From Anaerolineaceae bacterium UBA6801 (GTDB taxonomy: Bacteria > Chloroflexota > Anaerolineae > Anaerolineales > Anaerolineaceae), in the NCBI GenBank assembly GCA_002452315.1, contig DKFH01000116.1, forward strand, positions 7,733-13,681: a stretch of 5,949 bases of DNA, read 5' to 3'. The translations under genes were made by a program, and so were the position numbers. Positions 1 to 5,949 of the stretch are shown piece by piece; position 1 is the first letter of the stretch, and every line of letters begins with the position of its first letter. The notes under the pieces were generated by a model, which was given only the letters and a program-made list of their open reading frames with translations, did no database searches and was not told the origin of the DNA.

Positions 1-878
1 TGGAATTGCGCGATTACGCCGAGGGGATTGAATTCAACCCCCGCCTGCTGGACCAGGTTGAAGCGCGCATCGACCTGATCAACAACCTCAAACGCAAATA
101 CGGCGATTCCATCGAGGCGATCCTGGCCTATGCACAAAACGCCCGTGCAGACCTGGAATCCATCAGCCATGCCGAGGAACGGATATCAGAGCTAGAACGT
201 GAAGAGAACAGCCTCTTGCAGACGCTGGCAGAAGAGGGGCAGGCCCTCAGCCAGCGGCGCATGGCCACCGTCACGGATCTCAGCCAGTGGGTTGAAAACG
301 AACTGCAAGACTTGCAAATGGCCAAAGCGCGCTTCCAGATCGCCATCGATCAACGCCCAGATGAAGAGGGCCTGACGCTGCCGGATGGCCGCCGGGTCGC
401 CTTTGATGCCCACGGCATCGACCGGGTGGAATTCCTAGTTGAGACCAACCCCGGGGAGGGGTTCAAATCCCTGGTGAAGATTGCCTCCGGCGGTGAGACC
501 TCCCGCTTGATGTTGGCGTTGAAAAACGTCCTGGCCAAAGCGGACCAGATCCCCACCCTGGTGTTTGATGAGATTGACCAGGGCATCGGGGGCCGGGTGG
601 GCATGATGGTCGGCGAAAAGCTGTGGAATCTCTCCCGCCAGCACCAGGTGATGTGTATCACCCACTTGCCGCAGTTGGCTGCTTATGGCGATCAACACTA
701 CCAGGTGGCCAAGGCCGTCCAGGACGGGCGCACGCATGTGGACGTCCTGCCCTTGGTGAACGGGGACAGGCTGGCTGAACTGGCACAAATGCTCGGGCCG
801 GTCAGTGAGGGCACGCTACAATCTGCCGGGGAAATCCTGCGCATCGTCCAGGCAAAAACCGCAGGCAGGGGGGATTAA
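1..878 (+). CDS. recN: DNA repair protein RecN, C-terminal part (5' end outside window)
   Basis: RecN is an SMC-like cytosolic ATPase that acts early in recombinational repair of double-strand breaks. The reading frame is open to the left edge (first full codon at base 3), so the N-terminal Walker A half is missing. About 291 residues remain of a family length near 550-590. Numbering from the TTG at base 6, residues 1-110 are a charged helical stretch that fits the end of the coiled-coil arm. The C-terminal ATPase lobe follows: the ABC signature SGGETSR at 161-167, Walker B TLVFDEID at 184-191 with catalytic Glu189, and the switch histidine in ITHLPQ at 218-223. The TTG at base 6 is internal, not a start. 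The order and spacing of these motifs are diagnostic for RecN rather than RecF or SMC. After Walker B the chain reads QGIGG, where many RecN proteins have GISG. The gene ends with TAA, 109 bases before glgC. Confidence 0.96.
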   Translation, partial: ELRDYAEGIEFNPRLLDQVEARIDLINNLKRKYGDSIEAILAYAQNARADLESISHAEERISELEREENSLLQTLAEEGQALSQRRMATVTDLSQWVENELQDLQMAKARFQIAIDQRPDEEGLTLPDGRRVAFDAHGIDRVEFLVETNPGEGFKSLVKIASGGETSRLMLALKNVLAKADQIPTLVFDEIDQGIGGRVGMMVGEKLWNLSRQHQVMCITHLPQLAAYGDQHYQVAKAVQDGRTHVDVLPLVNGDRLAELAQMLGPVSEGTLQSAGEILRIVQAKTAGRGD

Positions 879-909
879 CCCAAACATTACGTTTTTTTGC
901 CGCATCTGT

Positions 910-938
910 TTAAGATTTTCGGCTAAAATAGATATGAC
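910..938 (+). promoter_or_regulatory. Candidate glgC promoter
   Basis: TTAAGA (910-915) and TATGAC (933-938) lie 17 bases apart, each matching 4 of 6 sigma70 consensus bases. A better -10 match, TAAAAT at 924-929, lacks a well-placed -35 box; TTGCCG at 897-902 is 21 bases away. The region resembles the stronger ATPase promoter (AAAAT, one to two bases, then GATAT), which is why I prefer the first reading. The spacer is AT-rich and lies directly upstream of the glgC ribosome-binding site. No good terminator separates it from recN. Confidence 0.3.
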
Positions 939-987
939 TGACACAAATGAATAAGACCACACAAACCAAGCGCGGAAAGGAGTCCTG

Positions 988-2250
988 ATGCCCAGTAATT
1001 CTGATATCCTGGCGGTGATCCTGGGAGGTGGCCAGGGAAAACGCCTCTACCCCCTGACACAGGAACGGTCTAAACCCGCTGTACCCATCGCAGGTAAATA
1101 CCGGTTAATCGATATCCCCATCAGCAATTGCATCAATTCAAATATTTATCGCATCGCGGTATTGACCCAGTTCAATTCGGTTTCATTGCATCGGCACATC
1201 ACCAACACGTATAATTTCGATTCATTTCATACCGGCTGGGTGCAGATTTGGGCCGCTGAACAGACCATGGAACGCATGGAATGGTACCAGGGCACAGCAG
1301 ACGCGGTGCGCAAACAGCTGTTTGAGATCCAATCATCACGCTCTAAATATGTGCTCATCCTGGCTGGCGACCATCTCTATCGCATGGATTATTCTAAGAT
1401 GGCAGCCTTTCACTGGGAGAAGAATGCCGATGTCACCGTGGCTGTGCAACCCATCACCCGGGCCGAGGCCTCACGCTTTGGCTTGTTAAAACGGGATCAA
1501 TCTGCCGAGATTGTCGATTTTGCCGAAAAACCCACAGACCCCAACATCCTGGATAATTTTGTCACCCGCGATGATGCAGAGAAACCCTACCTGGCCTCCA
1601 TGGGCATCTACCTGTTCAACCTGGATGTATTGATCGATATCCTCACCATGAAAAGCGGCCGTAAGGATTTCAATGACTTTGGCTATGACATCATCCCCCA
1701 CTGCGTCGCCAATGAGCCCAGTGTTTATGGTTATGAATTCAGCGGTTACTGGCGTGATATTGGAACCATTCGCTCATTTTACGAAACCAACCTTGAACTG
1801 AGCATGCCTCACCCCAGTTTTGATATTCATGACCAAAACTCTCCCATCTATACCCACGGACGCTTCTTACCCGGTTCACGCTGTTCCGATTGCGAATTGC
1901 ACGATGTCCTCATCAGTGAAGGCTGCATCATCAACCAGGCCAACATCAACCACTCCGTGATCGGCATCCGCAGCATCATCCGGTCTGATACTCGTATCAA
2001 GGATACGGTCATGATGGGCGCAGATTACTATGATCATTCCGGCGACATCCCCATGGGCATTGGGAATAATTGCGACATTGAAGGCGCCATCATCGATAAA
2101 AACGTGCGCATGGGGCAGGATGTCTACATCCGGCCCTTCCCACCCGGGACAGAACTGGACACCGATGCTTATTCCGTCAAAGATGGGATTGTGGTCATCC
2201 CCAAACGCACCATCCTGCCTTCAGGGACGAGAATCACCCCTGAAGCCTAG
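988..2250 (+). CDS. glgC: Glucose-1-phosphate adenylyltransferase (ADP-glucose pyrophosphorylase)
   Basis: This enzyme makes ADP-glucose and pyrophosphate from ATP and glucose-1-phosphate, the committed and usually allosteric step of bacterial glycogen synthesis. It is complete at 420 residues, the usual length. The nucleotidyltransferase domain (about 1-275) shows the GGGQGKRLYPLT loop at 13-24, KPAVPIAGKYRLID at 29-42, WYQGTADAVRK at 99-109, and GDHLYRMDY at 127-135 with the catalytic Asp128. It also has EKP at 180-182, where Lys181 corresponds to the glucose-1-phosphate-binding lysine, and GYWRDIGT at 253-260. From about 285 onward is the left-handed beta-helix domain. The style is cyanobacterial/plant (LTQFNS, YRLIDIPISN) rather than enterobacterial. 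Lys371 (AIIDKNVR) and Lys406 (VVIPKRT) fall where Anabaena and spinach enzymes have 3-phosphoglycerate-binding lysines. The ATG start is supported by AAAGGAG at 976-982, five bases upstream. An intrinsic terminator follows. No glycogen synthase gene is visible nearby. Confidence 0.96.
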   Translation: MPSNSDILAVILGGGQGKRLYPLTQERSKPAVPIAGKYRLIDIPISNCINSNIYRIAVLTQFNSVSLHRHITNTYNFDSFHTGWVQIWAAEQTMERMEWYQGTADAVRKQLFEIQSSRSKYVLILAGDHLYRMDYSKMAAFHWEKNADVTVAVQPITRAEASRFGLLKRDQSAEIVDFAEKPTDPNILDNFVTRDDAEKPYLASMGIYLFNLDVLIDILTMKSGRKDFNDFGYDIIPHCVANEPSVYGYEFSGYWRDIGTIRSFYETNLELSMPHPSFDIHDQNSPIYTHGRFLPGSRCSDCELHDVLISEGCIINQANINHSVIGIRSIIRSDTRIKDTVMMGADYYDHSGDIPMGIGNNCDIEGAIIDKNVRMGQDVYIRPFPPGTELDTDAYSVKDGIVVIPKRTILPSGTRITPEA

Positions 2251-2273
2251 CCCCTAACGATTTTTCTGAGCTC

Positions 2274-2311
2274 TGGGCTGTTCTTATTGTCAAGGACAGC
2301 CCATTTTCTTT
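2274..2311 (+). terminator. Intrinsic terminator of glgC
   Basis: TGGGCTGTTC (2274-2283) pairs with GGACAGCCCA (2294-2303) in a 10-bp stem containing one G-U pair and a 10-base loop. TTTTCTTT (2304-2311) follows directly. The stem begins 23 bases after the glgC stop codon, so it should end the glgC transcript and separate it from the ATPase gene. Confidence 0.85.
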
Positions 2312-2337
2312 ACAATTCAGGTTACTTTCGCCGCCTA

Positions 2338-2366
2338 TGTTAGAAAGGGTCAAAATCAGATATAAT
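2338..2366 (+). promoter_or_regulatory. Candidate promoter of the P-type ATPase gene
   Basis: A perfect -10 hexamer, TATAAT, sits at 2361-2366 downstream of the glgC terminator. At 17-base spacing the -35 position holds TGTTAG (2338-2343), a poor match, so the -35 assignment is weak. Transcription would start near 2373 and give a leader of about 107 bases. The ten bases GATATAATTA at 2359-2368 recur exactly upstream of the kinase gene. Confidence 0.5.
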
Positions 2367-2390
2367 TATCAAGCTTTTTTCATGATTTGC

Positions 2391-2431
2391 CGGTGAGAGA
2401 ACCCGAGATTATCTTAGGCCCTCACCGTTAT
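2391..2431 (+). promoter_or_regulatory. Leader hairpin upstream of the ATPase, possible attenuator
   Basis: CGGTGAG (2391-2397) and CTCACCG (2421-2427) form a perfect 7-bp stem enclosing 23 bases. Within that loop, CC/GG (2402-2403 with 2417-2418) and AGA/TCT (2406-2408 with 2412-2414) could add an inner arm. The outer stem is followed by TTATTTT, which is terminator-like but weaker than the two intrinsic terminators in this window. The element lies in the predicted leader about 50 bases before the start codon. I could not match it to a known riboswitch: the GGGGAGTAG-type core of the manganese-sensing yybP-ykoY class, often found near P-type ATPases, is absent. Function is inferred only from position and fold. 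Confidence 0.3.
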
Positions 2432-2479
2432 TTTGCGCGTATCATTATTGCCGACATTTTATTCTATGGAGAAAATTGA

Positions 2480-5350
2480 ATGAGTAAAAAGAACATCGTG
2501 ATGGATACCAAGAAATCGGATGATGAACTGATTTCGTGGCATGCCATGAGCAACACCGAAGTGCTCCAAAAGCTGGATTCAGACGCCAAAACTGGCCTTT
2601 CCAGTGCAGATGTAATCGCTCGCCAGAAGCAATATGGTTTCAATGAACTTGAAGAAGCCCCACCGACCTCGTTTTGGGAGTTGTTGTGGGCACAAATCAA
2701 TAGCTTTGTGATCTACATGCTGCTGGCTGCGGCGATTATCTCTGCATTATTAGGGGATTATGTGGAAGCCATCGCCATTATGGCCATCGTAGTCCTGAAT
2801 GCACTTTTGGGAATCATCCAGGAAAGCCGCGCAGAGGCTGCCCTGGCTGCCCTAAAAAAACTGGCCGCACCGGATGCTTCCGTATTGCGGGATGGTAAAC
2901 GGATATCCGTTCCTGCGCCCCAATTAGTCCCTGGAGATATTGTCTTCCTTGAAGCGGGCAATTTCATTCCGGCAGATATGCGTTTGCTGGAAGCCGTCAA
3001 CCTACGCATCGACGAAGCCTCGCTGACCGGCGAATCCGTCTCGGTCCAGAAAATAGCCCATACAACGCTTGAGGAGGACATCCCCCTGGGCGATCGTGTC
3101 AACACCGCTTTCATGGGCACCTTAGTGACCTACGGACGTGGCAAAGGCATCGTCGTTAACACCGGGATGAATACGCAACTTGGGATGATCGCCACAATGC
3201 TCCAGCAGGTCGAGGATGAACAAACACCACTCCAACGCCGCTTGGACGAGTTTGGAAAAATCCTGGGCTGGGCTACTTTAGTTATCAGTGGCTTCGTGTT
3301 TGTGATCGGTGTAGCCCGCTTCATTCTTGAACCAGGCCAAGCCAATTTTTTCGGCCCGGAAGCGCTGGAAACCTACACTGAACTCTTCATGATCGCCGTT
3401 TCTCTGGCGATCGCCGCCGTGCCAGAAGGGCTGCCCGCCGTGGTCACCATCAGCCTGGCCCTGGGGATGCGCGAAATGGTCCGCCGCCACGCCCTGATCC
3501 GCAAGCTTTCGTCAGTTGAAACGCTGGGCTCCGCCACGGTGATTTGCTCGGATAAAACCGGCACCCTGACCCAAAACGAAATGACGGTCACCCGCATCTG
3601 GGCTGATGGCGATTTCATCTCCGTCACCGGTAGCGGTTACACACCCCAGGGTGAATTCCTAAAAGATGGGGAGCAAGTCGACATAAAGGCCTTCCCGGCC
3701 ATTAAAACAGCCATCTGGCTGGGCACTTTGAATAACGATGCCCATCTCGAACCCCTGGAGGAACAGGACGGCCGCCAGACTTATAGAATGGTTGGCGACC
3801 CAACCGAAGGCGCGATTCTCGTAGCAGCCCTAAAAGCGGGTGCATCAGCCGATAAGCTCAACCAATCTTATCCCCGCGCCCAGGAGATCCCCTTCGATTC
3901 TGTGCGCAAACGGATGTTGACCATTCATGCCATTGAGTCCCCCAAAGACGAGGATATTTCCCCGCTGAGCAGCGACGATGACCTGCGTGACCAATATTTT
4001 ATTGACGTCAAAGGCGCACCAGACGTCGTCCTTGGATTGTGCACCCATGTGATGACCGCCAATAATGGTTATAAACCCCTTACGGATGAATTACGTGAGG
4101 AGATCCTGGCCGCCAACGATGCCATGACCGGTGATGCCCTGCGGGTTTTAGGCGTCGCTTATCGCACAGTGACCACCATGCCGGACGAGATCAGCAGTGA
4201 GGAATTGGAACGCGACCTGACCTTTGTCGGCCTGATTGGCATGATCGACCCGGCCCGCGAAGAGGTTTCCGAAGCCCTCAACACTGCCCGTAAAGCCGGC
4301 ATCCGCACAATCATGATCACCGGCGACTATCCCAACACGGCCCGTGCCATCGCCGAACAAATCGGTCTGCTTCGCCCTGGGCATAAAGTTATGACCGGCT
4401 CCGACCTCAATAAACTCAGTGATGAAGACATGGTCGAAAATGTTCAGGTCACCGATGTGTATGCCCGGGTCAGCCCGGAACATAAGATGCGCATCGTGGA
4501 TGCCCTGCGAACAAAGCGGGAGGTGGTTGCCATGACCGGCGACGGCGTCAACGACGCACCCGCCATCAAACGCGCTGATATCGGCATTGCCATGGGGATC
4601 ACCGGCACGGACGTAGCCAAAGGCGCGGCTGACATGGTCCTAACAGACGACAACTACGCCAGCATCGTTTCAGCCGTTGAACAGGGTCGGGTGATCTACA
4701 GTAATATCCGCAAATTTGTGTTCTACCTGCTCTCCTGTAACGCGGCCGAGATCATGGTCATCTTCCTGGCAACCTTGTTTGGCTGGCCGATCCCGCTGAC
4801 AGCAATCCAGCTCTTATGGTTGAATCTCGTCACTGATGGCGCACCAGCGCTGGCGCTGGGCACCGAGCCGGGTGACCCCGACATTATGGAACACCCACCC
4901 AGGCCAACAGATGAGCCCATTATTAACAAGCACATGCAGCTTGGTATCCTGGTGCAAACCATTGCCATCACCGCAGTTACCCTGGGCGCATTTGCTATCG
5001 GATTATTCACTGAACCGGAACACGCCGAATTTGCCCAGACCATGGCTTTCGTTACCCTCAGCATCTCCGAACTGTTCCGGGCGTATACCGCTCGGTCTGA
5101 GTTCTACCCATTGCTGAAGATCGGCGTGTTCAAAAATAAGCTGATGAACTGGGCGGTGCTTGGCTCCCTGGTGTTGATCATTTTGGTTATTTATGTACCC
5201 TTCCTGCAACCCATCTTCAATACCATGCCCCTGGGTATCGCACAATGGCTTGAAATCCTGCCGTTGGTACTGATCCCCTCCATTGCAGCGGAAATCACCA
5301 AGGCCTACCTGCGTAAACAGGTTAAAAAGACCCAACCGGCGAACGCTTAG
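2480..5350 (+). CDS. P2A-type cation-transporting P-type ATPase, probably Ca2+ exporter
   Basis: This inner-membrane pump couples ATP hydrolysis, through a phospho-aspartate, to cation export. It is complete at 956 residues. An N-terminal cation-ATPase segment (about 19-60) precedes M1-M2 (about 73-113). The actuator domain carries TGES at 183-186. M3-M4 (about 261-330) contain PEGLP at 315-319. Asp358 of DKTGT is the phosphorylation site. The nucleotide domain has FDSVRKRM (472-479) and KGAPD (511-515). The P domain has DPAR (590-593), TGD (614-616) and TGDGVNDAP (686-694). M5-M10 span about 740-938. Glu316, Asn754, Glu757, Asn782, Thr785, Asp786 and Glu864 align with the SERCA residues of both Ca2+ sites, so Ca2+ is the best guess; Mn2+ or Na+ cannot be excluded. 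An acidic insert (489-505) precedes KGAPD, and the M3-M4 outer loop (about 283-299) looks long. TGGAG at 2467-2471, eight bases upstream, supports this ATG. Confidence 0.95.
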   Translation: MSKKNIVMDTKKSDDELISWHAMSNTEVLQKLDSDAKTGLSSADVIARQKQYGFNELEEAPPTSFWELLWAQINSFVIYMLLAAAIISALLGDYVEAIAIMAIVVLNALLGIIQESRAEAALAALKKLAAPDASVLRDGKRISVPAPQLVPGDIVFLEAGNFIPADMRLLEAVNLRIDEASLTGESVSVQKIAHTTLEEDIPLGDRVNTAFMGTLVTYGRGKGIVVNTGMNTQLGMIATMLQQVEDEQTPLQRRLDEFGKILGWATLVISGFVFVIGVARFILEPGQANFFGPEALETYTELFMIAVSLAIAAVPEGLPAVVTISLALGMREMVRRHALIRKLSSVETLGSATVICSDKTGTLTQNEMTVTRIWADGDFISVTGSGYTPQGEFLKDGEQVDIKAFPAIKTAIWLGTLNNDAHLEPLEEQDGRQTYRMVGDPTEGAILVAALKAGASADKLNQSYPRAQEIPFDSVRKRMLTIHAIESPKDEDISPLSSDDDLRDQYFIDVKGAPDVVLGLCTHVMTANNGYKPLTDELREEILAANDAMTGDALRVLGVAYRTVTTMPDEISSEELERDLTFVGLIGMIDPAREEVSEALNTARKAGIRTIMITGDYPNTARAIAEQIGLLRPGHKVMTGSDLNKLSDEDMVENVQVTDVYARVSPEHKMRIVDALRTKREVVAMTGDGVNDAPAIKRADIGIAMGITGTDVAKGAADMVLTDDNYASIVSAVEQGRVIYSNIRKFVFYLLSCNAAEIMVIFLATLFGWPIPLTAIQLLWLNLVTDGAPALALGTEPGDPDIMEHPPRPTDEPIINKHMQLGILVQTIAITAVTLGAFAIGLFTEPEHAEFAQTMAFVTLSISELFRAYTARSEFYPLLKIGVFKNKLMNWAVLGSLVLIILVIYVPFLQPIFNTMPLGIAQWLEILPLVLIPSIAAEITKAYLRKQVKKTQPANA

Positions 5351-5395
5351 GCAATAAACCGCTTTTATTACGAAAAATCACCTCAATAGTTATAG

Positions 5396-5430
5396 GGTAT
5401 CGGCAATCCCAGCCGATACCTTTTTTTATT
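5396..5430 (+). terminator. Intrinsic terminator of the P-type ATPase gene
   Basis: GGTATCGGC (5396-5404) and GCCGATACC (5412-5420) form a perfect 9-bp stem with a 7-base loop, followed immediately by seven T residues (5421-5427) and then ATT. It starts 46 bases after the ATPase stop codon. It is the strongest terminator in the window and separates the ATPase from the kinase gene. Confidence 0.95.
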
Positions 5431-5473
5431 TCCAATTATCATCAAAAGTAGCGGCCTGAAACTTCGAATCCTC

Positions 5474-5488
5474 GATATAATTACACAC
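5474..5488 (+). promoter_or_regulatory. Candidate promoter (-10 region) of the deoxynucleoside kinase gene
   Basis: A perfect TATAAT lies at 5476-5481, downstream of the ATPase terminator and 63 bases before the kinase ATG. No recognisable -35 box is present: GGCCTG sits at the 17-base spacing. The surrounding GATATAATTA is identical to the core before the ATPase gene. A start near 5488 would give a leader of about 57 bases. Confidence 0.42.
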
Positions 5489-5544
5489 GAAACAAACCTT
5501 ATCGAGATCATCCAGTAAAGCCAGAAAGCAGGCATCATCTACAC

Positions 5545-5949
5545 ATGGAAAAATTTATTGCCGTCGCAGGAAACATTGGTGTGGGAAAATCAACCCTGGT
5601 CAAACTGCTCAGTGAAGCCTTAGAATGGACGCCCTTCTACGAACCCGTGACGGAGAACCCCTACCTGGCGGATTTCTATGAGGATATGCGGGCGTGGGGC
5701 TTTCACTCGCAGGTGTATTTCCTCATGAGCAGGCTGCACATCCACCGCCAATTGATGTGCATGCCAGGTTCAGTCATTCAGGATCGCAGCGTTTATGAAG
5801 ATGCGGAAATCTTTGCCCACAATCTTTACCTGCAAGGTGCCATCAGCGACCGGGACTATACCACTTACCGTGAGCTGTACCAGGTCCTGGTTGAGTTCTT
5901 ACCCCCGCCAGACCTGGTGATCTATTTACGCGCTTCTGTGCCCACCTTG
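5545..5949 (+). CDS. Deoxynucleoside kinase (dAK/dGK family), N-terminal part (3' end outside window)
   Basis: Enzymes of this family phosphorylate deoxynucleosides with a nucleoside triphosphate in the cytosol, feeding salvage of dNTP precursors. Only the first 135 residues are present, with the frame open to the right edge; bacterial members are usually just over 200 residues. I translated it directly. The P-loop GNIGVGKST is at 9-17. EPV at 33-35 provides the catalytic Glu33, and Gln56 (HSQVYFL) matches the base-binding glutamine. DRSVYED at 80-86 holds the DRS motif, and YLRAS at 127-131 begins the stretch that normally leads to the lid arginines, which are not in view. The motifs place it in the dNK family rather than thymidylate kinase. 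Substrate preference (dA, dG or dC) cannot be decided from this part. The ATG gives the standard short N-terminus before the P-loop, and no in-frame upstream start was found. The Shine-Dalgarno is weak (AGG at 5530-5532, 12 bases away). Confidence 0.93.
   Translation, partial: MEKFIAVAGNIGVGKSTLVKLLSEALEWTPFYEPVTENPYLADFYEDMRAWGFHSQVYFLMSRLHIHRQLMCMPGSVIQDRSVYEDAEIFAHNLYLQGAISDRDYTTYRELYQVLVEFLPPPDLVIYLRASVPTL

Noticed and set aside
128..788. Minus-strand open frames opposite recN
   Set aside because: Same reasoning: the + strand frame holds the RecN signature and Walker B motifs, and the opposite frames show no domain.
934..954. A six-codon open frame upstream of glgC
   Set aside because: Too short, no ribosome-binding site, and it overlaps the candidate -10 box.
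2030..2257. A 75-codon + strand frame overlapping the end of glgC
   Set aside because: It lies out of frame inside the conserved beta-helix domain of GlgC and has no recognisable product.
2337..2396. A 19-codon upstream reading frame before the ATPase gene
   Set aside because: It overlaps the predicted promoter, so its start would not be transcribed from it, and it has no Shine-Dalgarno. The internal ATG at 2382 gives only four codons.
2391..2431. A manganese (yybP-ykoY), fluoride or Mg2+ riboswitch before the ATPase
   Set aside because: The conserved cores of these classes, as I recall them, are not present; only a simple hairpin can be supported.
4836..5117. A 93-codon + strand frame within the ATPase M6-M8 region
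   Set aside because: The main frame here encodes conserved transmembrane motifs; the alternative product looks like shifted-frame composition.
2758..5335. Several minus-strand open frames of 67-120 codons within the ATPase gene
   Set aside because: They lie opposite a strongly conserved coding frame, encode low-complexity or unrecognisable proteins, and lack ribosome-binding sites; they follow from the codon pattern of the + strand gene.
5352..5369. AATAAA/TTTATT inverted repeat just after the ATPase stop
   Set aside because: Six AT pairs give a weak stem with no T-run; the real terminator lies at 5396-5430.
1..5949. A new defence, mobile or multi-gene system
   Set aside because: All four genes belong to well-known families, are split by terminators and promoters, and show no repeats, integrase, transposase or toxin-antitoxin features.

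Overview
The window holds four genes, all on the + strand and all close-packed housekeeping or metabolic genes of an ordinary bacterial chromosome. I see no mobile element, CRISPR array, tRNA or rRNA, and I did not find a new multi-gene system. Protein style suggests Chloroflexota, probably class Anaerolineae. The clues are a RecN Walker B region reading DEIDQGIGGRVG, a cyanobacterial/plant-style GlgC, and a deoxynucleoside kinase of the dAK/dGK type. This assignment comes from recalled family resemblance, not a search.

Layout. (1) Bases 1-878 are the C-terminal half of recN (DNA repair ATPase), cut by the left edge. (2) Bases 879-987 are a short spacer with a candidate promoter and a good Shine-Dalgarno for the next gene. 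(3) Bases 988-2250 are a complete glgC (ADP-glucose pyrophosphorylase), closed by an intrinsic terminator at 2274-2311. (4) Bases 2312-2479 are a regulatory spacer with a consensus TATAAT box and a leader hairpin. (5) Bases 2480-5350 are a complete 956-residue P2A-type cation-transporting P-type ATPase, most likely for Ca2+, followed by a very clean intrinsic terminator at 5396-5430. (6) Bases 5431-5544 carry another TATAAT box. (7) Bases 5545-5949 are the N-terminal 135 residues of a deoxynucleoside kinase, cut by the right edge.

The genes do not form a pathway: they cover DNA repair, glycogen precursor synthesis, ion export and nucleotide salvage. The terminators and promoters indicate that glgC, the ATPase and the kinase are separate transcription units. 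Only the recN-glgC junction lacks a convincing terminator, so read-through there is possible. No gene-free stretch exceeds 300 bases. The points most worth a second look are the plant/cyanobacterial-type activator lysines in GlgC, the complete SERCA-like set of ion-binding residues in the ATPase, its structured leader, and a ten-base promoter core shared by the ATPase and kinase genes.
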